NCBI RefSeq assembly: GCF_051710625.1
Contig: NZ_JBPESN010000040.1
Coordinates: forward strand, 1 to 21,402
Origin: JBPESN01 sp051710625
Lineage (GTDB): Bacteria; Pseudomonadota; Gammaproteobacteria; Enterobacterales; Enterobacteriaceae
DNA length: 21,402 nt
Direction: 5' to 3'
Shown piece by piece: positions 1-7,817 of this stretch. The notes under the pieces are model-generated. The model did not search any database. It was not told where the DNA came from and worked only from the letters and a program-made list of their open reading frames with translations. The translations under genes and the position numbers were made by a program. The first letter of the stretch is position 1, and every line of letters begins with the position of its first letter.

Positions 1-2407
1 GTTCACACCATGGACGAAGGGCTGTCCAACGCGGTGAAAGAAGTGTTCGTACGCCTATACTAGGAAGATTTGATTTAGCGCGGCAAACGCCTGGTGAACT
101 GGGACCCAAAATTACGCACCGCGATTTCTGATCTCGAAGTGGAGAACCGCGAGTCGAAAGGACCTGCGCTACCCCCTTGCCGACGGCGTGCGTACCGCCG
201 ACGGTATAGATTATCTGGTGGTCGCCACCACGCGGCCGGAAACCATGCCCGGCGATACCGGCGTGGCGGTGAACCCGGAGGATCCACGCTATCGCGATTT
301 AATAGGTCAGTTTGTCATTCTGCCGCTGGTCGGCCGCCGCATCCCGATTGTCGGCGACGAGCACGCCGACATGACTAAAGGCACCGGCTGCGTCAAAATC
401 ACGCCGGCGCATGACTTTAACGACTAAGAGGTCGGAAAGCGCCACGCGCTGCCGATGATCAATATCCTGACCTTTGATGGTGATATCCGTCAGGACGGCG
501 ATGTATTCGATACCTTCGCCGAGGCCAGCGACGTCGTGTCAGGCGAAATCCCGGCGCCCTTCCCTGGCCTGGAGCGCTTCGCCGCCCGCAAGGCGATTGT
601 AGCGGAATTCGATCGCCTGGGCCTGCTGGTCGAGGTCAAGGCCCACGATCTCATGGTTCCCTACAGCGATCGCAGCGGCGTGGTCATCGAGCCGATGCTG
701 ACCGGCCAATGGTACGTCCGCACCGCACCACTGGCGAAAGTGGCGGTGGAAGCGATGGAACAAGGCGAGATCCAGTTCGTGCCGAAGCAGTATGAAAACA
801 TGTATTTCAGCTGGATGCGCGAAATTCAGGATTGGCGCATTTCCCGCCAGCTGTGGTGGGGCCACCGTATACCGGCCTGGTATGACGCTGAGGGGCGGGT
901 CTATGTGGGCCGCTGCGAGGCCGAAGTACGCCAGCAGCATCAGTTGGCAGATGACGTGACGCTGCGCCAGGACGACGACGTGCTGGATACCTGGTTCTCT
1001 TCCGGGCTGTGGACCTTCTCCATCCTTGGCTGGCCGGAAAACACCGACGCGCTGCGCACCTTCCACCCCACAAGCGTAGTGGTAAGCGGCTTCGACATTA
1101 TCTTCTTCTGGATTGCGCGCATGGTCATGCTGACCATGCATTTCATCAAGGATGACAACGGTAAGCCGCAGGTGCCGCTCAAAACCGTCTACATGACCGG
1201 CTTGATCCGCGATGAGGAAGGGCAGAAGATGTCTAAGTTTAAAGGTAACGTCATTGATCCGCTGGACATGGTGGATAACATCTCGCTGGCTGATTTGGTC
1301 CAAAAGCGTACCGGCAACATGCATGCAATGCAGCCGCAGCTGACGGACAAAATCCGCAAACGCACCGAAAAACAGTTTCCCAACGGCATCGAGCCGCACG
1401 GTACCGATGCTCTGCGCTTCACGCGGGCGGCGCTGGCCTCTACCGGTTGCGATATCAACTGGGACATGAAACGTCTGGAGGGGTATCGCAATTTCTGTAA
1501 TAAATTGTGGAACGCCAGCCGTTTCGTATTGATGAACACCGAAGAGCAAGACTGCAGTTTTCACGGTGGCGACAAAGTGTTGTCGCTGACAGATCGCCGG
1601 ATCCTGGCGAAATTTAACCAGACGGGGAAGGCGTTCCGCGAGGCGCTGGATAATTATCGCTTCGATCTGGCAGCCGGCATTTTATACGAGTTTACCTGGA
1701 ACCAGTTCTGCGACTGGTATCTGGAGCTGACCAAGCCGGTGATGAGCGGCGGCAGCGACGACGAACTGCGCAGCACCCGCCATACTCTGGTTGCGGTGCT
1801 GGCGGCGCTGCTGCGGTTGGCGCTCCCGATCATTCCGTTTATTACTGAAACCATCTGGCAGCGGGTGAAAACCCTTACCGTCGACCAGGGTGACACCCAG
1901 ATGCTGCAACCGTTTCCGTCATACGACGCGGCGCTGGGGGGGCGGATGCCGACGCACTCACCGATTTGGAATGGATCAGCAAGCGATCGTCGCGGTGCGT
2001 ACCATTCGCGTCGAGATGAATATCGCCCCCGACAAGCCGCTGGCGGTGCTGCTGCGCCAGGCATCCCCCGCGGTAGTGCGCCGGGTGAACGAGAATCTGA
2101 GTTTTATGCTCACCCTGGCGCGGCTTAACAGCATTACCCTGCTGCCGGTGGACGATAAAGGGCCGGTTTCCGTCACCCAGATTATTGACGGCGCCGAATT
2201 GCTGATTCCGATGGCGGGCCTGGTCGATAAGGACGCCGAACTGGACCGTTTGGCGAAATCAGCCGTATTGCTGCCAAGCTCGGCAACGAGGGCTTTATCG
2301 GCCGCGCACCGGAGGCGGTGGTGGCGAAAAAGCGCGAGAAGCTGGAAAGCTATCAGCAATCCAGGGCAAAATTGCTGGAACAGCAGGCGATTATCGCCGG
2401 TTTATAA
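1..2407 (+). pseudogene. valS: Valyl-tRNA synthetase, broken and 5'-truncated by the window edge
   Basis: Charges tRNA-Val with valine in the cytoplasm; class I synthetase with an editing domain. The remains follow E. coli ValS from roughly the editing domain to the C-terminal coiled coil, ending ...EQQAIIAGL and TAA at 2405-2407. The HIGH motif would lie upstream of the window. Lesions: an extra CA near 6-8, TAG at 61-63 and 76-78, a deletion with frameshift near 160-170, TAA at 425-427, two extra codons (HA) near 1320, frameshifts at the G7 run 1936-1942 and near 1970, and a deletion with frameshift near 2260. The KMSKS ATP-binding loop reads KMSKF (1226-1240). The longest open stretch (455-2128) keeps WWGHRIPAW, DVLDTWFSS and GFDIIFFW. 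This is a dead copy by any reading. Since the gene is essential, an intact copy should exist elsewhere or the sequence is faulty. Confidence 0.95.
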
Positions 2408-2455
2408 GCGCGCCATGGCCGGGATGCCAGTATGCTATGCCGCTCGCCTATCGCT

Positions 2456-2470
2456 CCCCGGCCGCCGGGG
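2456..2470. terminator. Possible hairpin downstream of valS
   Basis: A perfect 6-bp stem (CCCCGG / CCGGGG) with a 3-nt loop lies about 50 bases after the valS stop, followed by another GC-rich inverted repeat (CTGGCC/GGCCAG near 2493-2506). There is no T tract, so this is at best an eroded terminator. Confidence 0.25.
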
Positions 2471-2594
2471 CTCGTCAGGCGGCGGCCATGCCCTGGCCGG
2501 GGCCAGCGCCCCGGCGGGTTTCGGTTGCATCTGTGTGCCATGCAGTGCTATTATTTTTAACCGATCGTGCCTGACACTTATCACTATCCGGATC

Positions 2595-3098
2595 ATGACC
2601 ATATCCACGACCTCTGCAGATGCCATACGGGTGCGTACGATTACGCTGGCAGATAATAGCGCCAGCGCGCAGGTGATCCGCCGGGTTTCCGCCGAGTTCG
2701 GCCTGACGGCGGATAAAGGCTATACCGTCTCCGATCCTAATCTCGATCGCCTCTATGAGCTCTACAGCAAACCTCGCACCACCTATTGGGTTATCGAACT
2801 GCGGGGAGAACTGGCAGGTGGGGGCGGCGTCGTGCCGTTAAGCGGCGGAAATGAGGCGATCTGCGAACTGTATAAAGATGTATTTTCTGCCAGAACTGCG
2901 CGGGCGAGGCGCGGCGTGGGAGCTGGCACAGCACGCGCTGACCTTTGCCCGTGAGCAGGGTTTCCGCCAATGCTATCTGGAAACCACCGCCACGCTGGAT
3001 CGCGCTGTGTGAAAAGCTGGGCTTTTGCCATATCCCTGGCCCGATGGGCAATACCGGCCAATGTTGACTTCGCAGTCAACATGTTGAAAACCTTATAA
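2595..3098 (+). pseudogene. yjgM: GNAT-family N-acetyltransferase, YjgM-like, broken
   Basis: A GCN5-type acetyltransferase whose substrate is not known. The start at 2595 gives MTISTTSADAIRVRTI, and the text then follows E. coli YjgM closely: RRVSAEFGLTADKGYTV, DPNLDRLYELYSKP, GGGGVVPLSGG, ICELYK. An extra A near 2875 shifts the frame; the next frame continues MYFLPELRGRGAAWELAQHAL and AREQGFRQCYLETTATLD. A deletion near 2995-3010 removes the segment before KLGF, and another shift near 3060 leads to the family C-terminus VNMLKTL with TAA at 3096-3098. The acetyl-CoA-binding loop (RGRGAAWEL, the R/Q-x-x-G-x-G/A type) is readable but out of frame. It lies between valS and rraB as in E. coli, although yjgN is absent. 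Confidence 0.88.
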
Positions 3099-3185
3099 TT
3101 ATCTGCGGTGAACGCGGGTAGCACCGGCAACAGTCGTATTCGCGTCCTCTTTCAGCCGACGCGCTGCGGTCAGCGGCGGGGGCAA

Positions 3186-3626
3186 TTAATGGCGGGTGGC
3201 GGGCACCTCGTCGCTGTCCGCCGGGCCGTCTTCGTCATCCTGATCAAACTCGTCGCCTTCTTCCTCTTCGCCGTCGGGGTCTTCAAAGTATGTGCCCCAG
3301 CCGTCGTAATTCACCCCCAGGCGCTGCGTCAGGGTGAACAACTGCTCCACCTGCGCATCGATAAGTTCCGCCTGCAGCGCGATTTCACTGGCTGCATCGC
3401 AGCACATCAGTTTTTTGCCGCCTTCAACTTCAAGCTCTTCGGCATCGGTAACTTCATAACCCAGTTTAAAGGCCTCTACCGCCACCTTCTCCAGGGTGCC
3501 AAAATCGTCTGCGGAGAGATGATGTTCGATAGTGTAAAGCGCCTCGGGATCGCTGCCGTCTTCCAGCAGCTCGTCAATAGTCAGACGCGTCTCTTTGCGT
3601 TGCTCGTCAAGAAATGAATGTGCCAT
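3186..3626 (-). CDS. rraB: Ribonuclease E regulator RraB
   Basis: RraB binds RNase E and changes its cleavage of particular transcripts in the cytoplasm. The 146-residue product has the family layout and length (E. coli 138): N-terminal QRKETRLTIDELLEDGSDP, then YTIEHHLSADDFGTLEKVAVEAFKLGYEVTDAEELEVEGGK, then ELIDAQVEQLFTLTQRLGVNYDGWGTYFEDP, and an acidic tail rich in E and D ending ATRH. No stop or frameshift is visible. The ATG has a purine-rich stretch ahead of it (GAGGACAGGGGC). It is convergent with yjgM and divergent from argI, as in E. coli. It is one of few undamaged genes here, so it may still be under selection, though a short gene can also escape by chance. Confidence 0.95.
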   Translation of the reverse strand: MAHSFLDEQRKETRLTIDELLEDGSDPEALYTIEHHLSADDFGTLEKVAVEAFKLGYEVTDAEELEVEGGKKLMCCDAASEIALQAELIDAQVEQLFTLTQRLGVNYDGWGTYFEDPDGEEEEGDEFDQDDEDGPADSDEVPATRH

Positions 3627-3726
3627 GCCCCTGTCCTCAATACGTCGGCCTGTAGGACGGCTATTTTCACACAGCGGCGGGTGTGGCTCCAGCTTAATGG
3701 TAAAAGATTTGCCGCCAGCACTTGAA

Positions 3727-3765
3727 ATTGAATATTAATACATAAAAAATGAATTTTAATTTAAC
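3727..3765 (+). promoter_or_regulatory. Tandem ARG boxes (ArgR operator) in front of argI
   Basis: Two copies of the ArgR half-site pattern TGAAT-N4-ATTCA, each with one mismatch: TGAATATTAATACA at 3729-3742 and TGAATTTTAATTTA at 3750-3763. They are offset by 21 bases, the spacing by which an ArgR hexamer is known to grip paired boxes. Arginine-bound ArgR would repress argI from here. TTGAAT at 3728-3733 could be the -35 element, overlapped by box 1; no good -10 is evident. Confidence 0.85.
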
Positions 3766-3807
3766 CAGTTTGGCAGAGTATTGATGGAGAAATGGATGAT
3801 AAATTAG

Positions 3808-4814
3808 TTGTTTCAACGCAATTTCCTGAGGTTGATGGATTTTACCTCTGCCAAAATTAATCAGATGCTAGCGCTGGCCGCCGACCTCAAGCGCCAGAAG
3901 CGCGCCGGCAGCGAGACGCCGCGGCTGGCCGGTAAAAATATTGCGCTCATCTTCGAAAAAGATTCGACCCGTACCCGCTGCTCTTTCGAAGTTGCCGCCT
4001 TTGATCAGGGCGCCCGCGTGACCTATTTGGGGCCGAGCGGCAGCCAGATTGGCCATAAAGAATCCATTAAAGATACCGCCCAGGTGCTGGGCCGCATATG
4101 TATGGCGGCTCAATGCCGCGGTTACGGACAGGGGATCGTCGAGACGCTGGCGCGCTACGCCGGCGTGCCGGTATGCAATGGGCTGACAACCGAGTTCCAT
4201 CCGACCCAGCTACTGGCCGATCTGCTGACCATGCAGGAATGTCTACCGGAAAAAAGCTTTCAGCAAATGAAGTTGGCCTACGTCGGCGATGCGCGCAACA
4301 ACATGGGCAATACGCTGCTGGAAGCGGCGGGGCTGACCGGCCTCGATCTGCAGCTGGTCGCCCCCAGCGCCTGTTAGCCCGATCAGGAGCTGGTGACCGT
4401 CTGCCGTCGTTTGGCGCAGCAAAACGGCGGCGACATCACCCTGTCCGAGGATATCGCCGTCGGCGTGAAGGCGGTGGACTTTATTTATACCGACGTGTGG
4501 GTATCCATGGGCGAGGACAAAGGGGTATGGCAGGAGCGTATCGCGCTGCGGCGCGCCTACCAGGTAAATATGGCCCTGCTGCGTTAGACCGGCAATCCAC
4601 AGGTGAAATTCCTGCACTGCCTGCCCGCATTTCATGAGGATCAGACCACGCTCGGCAAGCAGATGGCGGCGCAATATGGCCTGTCTGGCGGCATAGAAGT
4701 GACCGATGAGGTGTTTGAATCCCCCATAGCCTGGTCTTCGATCAGGTGGAAAACCGTCTGCATATGATCAAAGCCGTGATGGTGGCGACGCTCGCACCAC
4801 CGTCAGCCGGGTAA
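3808..4814 (+). pseudogene. argI: Ornithine carbamoyltransferase, broken
   Basis: Joins ornithine and carbamoyl phosphate to make citrulline in arginine biosynthesis. The carbamoyl phosphate motif STRTR sits in FEKDSTRTRCSFE, HPTQ in TEFHPTQLLADLL, and HCLP in KFLHCLPAFHEDQ. Lesions: TAG at 4375-4377 where the E. coli protein has Trp, TAG at 4585-4587 (after MALLR), and a frameshift near 4725 after DEVFES, beyond which LVFDQVENRLHMIKAVMVATL can be read in another frame, with TAA at 4812-4814. The N-terminus is also unsettled: the usable start is a TTG at 3808, directly after an in-frame TAG (3805-3807), and it lacks a clear ribosome site. Some conserved positions have drifted too (GRICMAAQCRGYGQ). 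Clearly non-functional, although the ARG boxes ahead are preserved. Confidence 0.95.
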
Positions 4815-4989
4815 CATACACGCATCGCTGGCAGCGCGCCATTGACGCCGCCAACCGGTTATTCCCCGCCCATCGCTGGCGGCACTTGATGGCCGCCGTC
4901 AGTGGACTCTCGTCCGCCGCCTGCACCGCCGAGGCTTAGCGTGTTATCAGGCCAGGGTTTCAACCGCGGAAGACAATGCAGCGTGCGGC
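4815..4989. other. Gap between argI and tabA, no gene seen
   Basis: The sequence holds a short direct repeat, CATCGCTGGC (twice, in 4823-4883), and no convincing reading frame or terminator. It separates convergent argI and tabA. Confidence 0.5.
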
Positions 4990-5394
4990 TCAGACCACCC
5001 GCGCCGCATCAATCTTCACCACCGCCTTGCAGATATTCGCCGGCTCGCCCACTGCGCACAGCGGCGTATGCACTTCACCCGGGAAATACACGACAAAATC
5101 CCCCGCCTGTAGCACCACCTCTTTTCCCTGCTGGCCCGCCGGCAGAAACGCAATATCTTTTTCCACCAGCTTGTCAGTATCCGGTTTACCCGCCGGCAGC
5201 GTGCTATAGCACTGCGCTTCAGTACCGTGCAGCAAAATCTGGATATCAAGATGTTTGGCATGATATTCGGCGCGGCGCGCCTGCCGCGGCTCCGTCACAT
5301 CGTTGACATGGTTTTTGACGTATTCGATGATGGCGCGCAGTTTGGCGGGCAGATACGGAATGAATTCGAGATGATTGACGTTACCGGTGATCAT
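4990..5394 (-). CDS. tabA: TabA/YhcH/YjgK/YiaL-family protein with an internal deletion
   Basis: The family consists of small cupin-like beta-barrel proteins; E. coli TabA affects biofilm formation and the YhcH relatives are linked to sugar metabolism. I chose the ATG at 5394 (MITGNVNHLEF) because it matches the family N-terminus and has AGGGA ahead of it; an upstream extension to 5460 has no homology. The 134-residue product keeps RRAEYHAKHLDIQILLHG, DIAFLPAG, AGDFVVYFPGEVHTPLCAVG and KAVVKID, including the conserved His and Glu residues. Compared from memory with E. coli TabA (150 residues), about 20 residues between VKNHV and TEPRQARR are missing, in frame. The frame is open, so a shortened protein could be made, but the loss of a conserved stretch makes function doubtful. 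In E. coli tabA is also near argI. Confidence 0.8.
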   Translation of the reverse strand: MITGNVNHLEFIPYLPAKLRAIIEYVKNHVNDVTEPRQARRAEYHAKHLDIQILLHGTEAQCYSTLPAGKPDTDKLVEKDIAFLPAGQQGKEVVLQAGDFVVYFPGEVHTPLCAVGEPANICKAVVKIDAARVV

Positions 5395-5524
5395 GATATT
5401 TCCCTGAAAATGAAAAGTCGTTTTAGTGTAAAGCAAGGAACGGGTGAAAGGTGAGCGCAATTCGTCAGTTATTTTACTCCGGCGGCAAAACGGCCCCTTC
5501 GACGTCGATGGAGATTATTCATGC

Positions 5525-5552
5525 TTGAAGTAGAAATTCATCGGCGTATAAT
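5525..5552 (+). promoter_or_regulatory. pyrBI promoter
   Basis: TTGAAG at 5525-5530, a 16-base spacer, and a perfect TATAAT at 5547-5552. Transcription would begin near 5559, about 19 bases before the leader peptide ATG. This is the best sigma-70 promoter I can see in the window, and it has outlived the pyrB gene behind it. Confidence 0.85.
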
Positions 5553-5577
5553 GCCGAGCGATTTGCCAGCAGGAACC

Positions 5578-5685
5578 ATGCACAGCATCAGCACGTTGGC
5601 CTATATTCAACTGCATACGTTTCACGTTGGCGTCCAGTCGCCCCGGCTGCTCCTGTTATATTCTGTTATTATCGCCCCTCAATGA
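5578..5685 (+). CDS. pyrL: PyrL leader peptide of the pyrBI attenuator
   Basis: A 35-codon reading frame from ATG at 5578 (AGGA at 5571-5574) to TGA at 5683-5685. The stop lies inside the attenuator hairpin, as in E. coli pyrL. Amino-acid sequence is not conserved in such leaders; what matters is coupling between ribosome and polymerase. Codons 25-32 cross a T-rich stretch (5650-5673), which in RNA would be the UTP-sensitive pause region. When UTP is low the polymerase pauses, the ribosome catches up and blocks the terminator. The layout is intact. Confidence 0.82.
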   Translation: MHSISTLAYIQLHTFHVGVQSPRLLLLYSVIIAPQ

Positions 5686-5697
5686 GGGGCTTTTTTT
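5674..5697 (+). terminator. pyrBI attenuator (rho-independent terminator)
   Basis: A perfect 7-bp stem GCCCCTC / GAGGGGC with a 3-nt loop (AAT), followed directly by seven T residues at 5691-5697. The leader peptide stop overlaps the loop and descending arm. This is the UTP-responsive attenuator that precedes pyrB. Confidence 0.93.
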
Positions 5698-5739
5698 GCA
5701 CGCAACCCGGCGCGTTCTCACGTCATCCGGTGGCATGAG

Positions 5740-6590
5740 CGGCGCTCAAGGCCCGGCCGCAGCCGGAACTACTCAAACACAAGGTTACTGCCAGCTGTTT
5801 TTTCAAGGCAGCGACCTGGACCCGGCTGTCGTTTGAAGCCGTTATTCACCGTTTGGGGGCCTCGGTGGTGTGTGGGTTTCCCCGATGCCGACAATACTTC
5901 GTTGGGCAAAAAAAGCAAGACGCTGGCCGATACCATCTCGGTGATAAGCATCGATGTCGATGCCATCGTTATGCGTCATCCTCAAGAGGGTGCGGCCCGC
6001 CTCCCCACCGAATTTTCCGGGCAGGTGGCGATTCTTAACGCCGGCGACGGCGTTAATCAACACCCGACCCAGACCCTGTTGGATCTGTTCACTATTCAGG
6101 AAACCGAGGGCCGTTTGGATCATTTCAGCGGCGCCATGGTGGGCGATTTGAAATACGGCCGCACCGCACATTCCCTGACGCAGGCGCTGGCCAGATTCGA
6201 CGGTAATCATTTCTATTTTATCGCCCCGCAGGCGCTGGCGATGCCCTTTCCTCCAGCATATGCTGGAGGAAAAGGGCATCGCGTACAGTCTCCACGCCAG
6301 CATTGAAGACGTCATCCCGGAGCTGGATATCCTCTATATGACCCGGGTGCAAAAAGAGCGACTGGACCCGTCGGAGTACGCCAACGTAAAAGCGCAATTC
6401 GTCCTGCATGCCAGCGATTTGCTACAGGCGCGCGCCAATCTGAAGGTACTGCATCCGCTGCCGCTGGTGGATGAAATCGCCATTGAAGTGGACCATACGC
6501 CCTACGCCTATTATTTCCAGCAGGCCGGCGACGGCATTTTCGCCCGTTAGGCGCTGCGGCCGCGGTGCTGGGCCACAATCCGGATCAACC
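5740..6590 (+). pseudogene. pyrB: Aspartate carbamoyltransferase catalytic chain, broken
   Basis: Catalyses carbamoyl phosphate plus aspartate to carbamoyl aspartate, the committed step of pyrimidine synthesis, in a complex with PyrI. About the first 30 codons are missing between the attenuator and 5740; the readable text begins LKARPQPELLKHK. The carbamoyl phosphate motif STRTR has become ATWTR (near 5810). After a frame change near 5870, NTSLGKKSKTLADTISVI, VMRHPQEGAARL, QHPTQTLLDLFTIQE and MVGDLKYGRT follow. At 6238-6282 a 45-base near-perfect palindrome replaces the codons for QYILD and shifts the frame; the rest (EEKGIAYSLHASIED, LYMTRVQKERLDPSEY, KVLHPLPLVDEIAIEV, YYFQQAGDGIFAR) is readable to TAG at 6548-6550, which stands where E. 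coli has Gln, cutting off the C-terminal helix. Confidence 0.95.
6238..6282. repeat. 45-base near-perfect palindrome inside pyrB
   Basis: The left arm 6238-6259 and right arm 6260-6282 are reverse complements over 22 positions, with a single missing T in the left arm and no loop. The right arm is true pyrB coding sequence (MLEEKGIA); the left arm has replaced it on the 5' side. Confidence 0.97.
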
Positions 6591-6832
6591 GAGGTCGTAA
6601 GGGTGGGCTCGGGGAGAAGGTGGGCCGTTTTTGCTTGCGGCGGCCTTGCGCCGTCGGCGCTCTGCCGTGTGTGTCGGCGCCCCTTGCGAGAGCGTGATTG
6701 CCGATAGACAGCCGGACACCATCCGGCTAGCATAGCAGCGCGCATTGCCGTTTCCGCGCCGGGTCAGCGGCCACGATACTGCATAAGAGTCAACCGCCCG
6801 AACAACAACAGGCCACAGGAGGGGAACCACCC
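6591..6832 (+). other. Expanded pyrB-pyrI spacer, no gene seen
   Basis: In E. coli the two genes are separated by only a few bases; here about 240 bases intervene. The DNA holds a 6-bp hairpin (AGCCGG/CCGGCT, 6710-6728) and no convincing reading frame. It ends in a strong ribosome site for pyrI, AGGAGGG at 6817-6823, nine bases before the ATG. Confidence 0.55.
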
Positions 6833-7297
6833 ATGACGCAAGATAATAAATTATAGGCTGAAGCCATTCGCCGCGGCACGGTCATCGACTATATCCCGGC
6901 ACAGGTGGGCATGAAACTGCTCAGCCTGTTTAAACTGACCTCCACCGATGAACGGATCAACATTGGTCTTAATTTGCCCTCCAACCAGCAGGGCAAAAAG
7001 GATCTTATCAAGCTGGAAAATGTTTTCCTAACCGAAGAGCAGGCCAATCAGCTGGCCATTTATGCGCCGCCCGCCACCGTCAACCGGATTGACAATTACG
7101 ATGTGGTGCGTAAACAGACGCTTTCGCTACCGGAGCGTATCGACGGCGTGCTCACCTGTCCCAACAGTAACTGTATCAGCCGCAGCGAGCCGGTAGCGTC
7201 CGGTTTTCGCGTGCAGGTCCGCGGTCAGCAGGTGCATTTACAGTGCAAATATTGCGAGAAGGAATTTAAACACCAGGCGGTGATTCAAAGCGCCTGA
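6833..7297 (+). pseudogene. pyrI: Aspartate carbamoyltransferase regulatory chain with amber codon 8
   Basis: The regulatory subunit that binds ATP, CTP and UTP and joins the PyrB catalytic trimers. Start at 6833 (MTQDNKL) with AGGAGGG ahead. Codon 8 is TAG (6854-6856), where E. coli has Gln, so a single C-to-T change suffices. Everything after it is open and conserved to TGA at 7295-7297: AEAIRRGTVIDYIPAQ, KLLSLFKLTSTDERINIGLNLPS, KKDLIKLENVFL, ATVNRIDNYDVV. The zinc-binding cysteines are present as CPNSNC and CKYC. Re-initiation at GTG 6905 or ATG 6911 would remove the N-terminal strand and nucleotide-site residues. With PyrB dead the subunit has no partner, so this is best called a very young pseudogene. 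Confidence 0.88.
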
Positions 7298-7338
7298 CCG
7301 CCGTGATTTCGTTGAATGTCTTAACATCAGGAGTAGCC

Positions 7339-7725
7339 ATGACCTGTATTATCAATACGGAAAACGTGCCGCCAGCCATCGCTCCTTATGTACAGGCGGT
7401 TGATCTGGGCAATATGATCCTCACCTCCGGGCAGATCCCGGTATGCCCGAAAAGCGGCCAGGTCGCGGAAGCTATTGTCGATCAGGCGCGCCAATCCCTG
7501 GAAAATGTCAAAGCCATCGTCGAAGCGGCGGGTTTGCAGGTAGCGGATATCGTAAAAACGACGGTGTTTGTCAAAGACCTCAATGATTTCGCAACGGTTA
7601 ACGCCACATATAAAGCCTTTTTTACCGAACACAATGCGCCGTTTCCGGCCCGCTCATGCGTGGAAGTCGTCCGTCTGCTGAAAGATGTGAAAATTGAGAT
7701 CGAAGCTATCGCCGTACGCCGCTAG
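7339..7725 (+). CDS. ridA: Reactive imine deaminase RidA (YjgF/YER057c/UK114 family)
   Basis: Hydrolyses reactive enamine/imine intermediates formed by PLP enzymes such as threonine dehydratase, to the 2-oxoacid and ammonia, in the cytoplasm; works as a trimer. The product is 128 residues, the same as E. coli RidA, and aligns end to end: NMILTSGQIPV, QARQSLENVKAIVEAAGL, DIVKTTVFVKDLNDFATVN, FPARSCVEV, KIEIEAIAVRR. The substrate-binding Arg of FPARSC is kept. ATG 7339 was chosen because AGGAG (7329-7333) precedes it and the length matches the family. A Leu replaces the usual Pro in VVRLLKDVK. It follows pyrI by 41 bases, the E. coli arrangement. One of the few undamaged genes in the window. 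Confidence 0.97.
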   Translation: MTCIINTENVPPAIAPYVQAVDLGNMILTSGQIPVCPKSGQVAEAIVDQARQSLENVKAIVEAAGLQVADIVKTTVFVKDLNDFATVNATYKAFFTEHNAPFPARSCVEVVRLLKDVKIEIEAIAVRR

Positions 7726-7731
7726 GCAGAG

Positions 7732-7757
7732 CGCCGGCGGGGCGATTCCTGCCGGCG
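7732..7757 (+). terminator. Possible terminator hairpin after ridA
   Basis: A 10-bp stem (CGCCGGCGGG pairing with CCTGCCGGCG, one G-T pair) with a 6-nt loop begins seven bases after the ridA stop. No T tract follows, so termination would be weak or the tail has been lost. Confidence 0.4.
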
Positions 7758-7817
7758 GCACTGCTCCCTTGACACTATACCCGTTATCACGGCCGCTATG
7801 CCGCCCCCGCTCTACGG

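Noticed and set aside
539..1564. A 341-codon open frame on the minus strand
   Set aside because: It is antisense to the best preserved part of valS, with no family resemblance; long antisense frames are common in GC-rich genes.
3108..3617. A 169-codon open frame on the plus strand
   Set aside because: It lies opposite rraB, which is an unmistakable family match, so this frame is a shadow.
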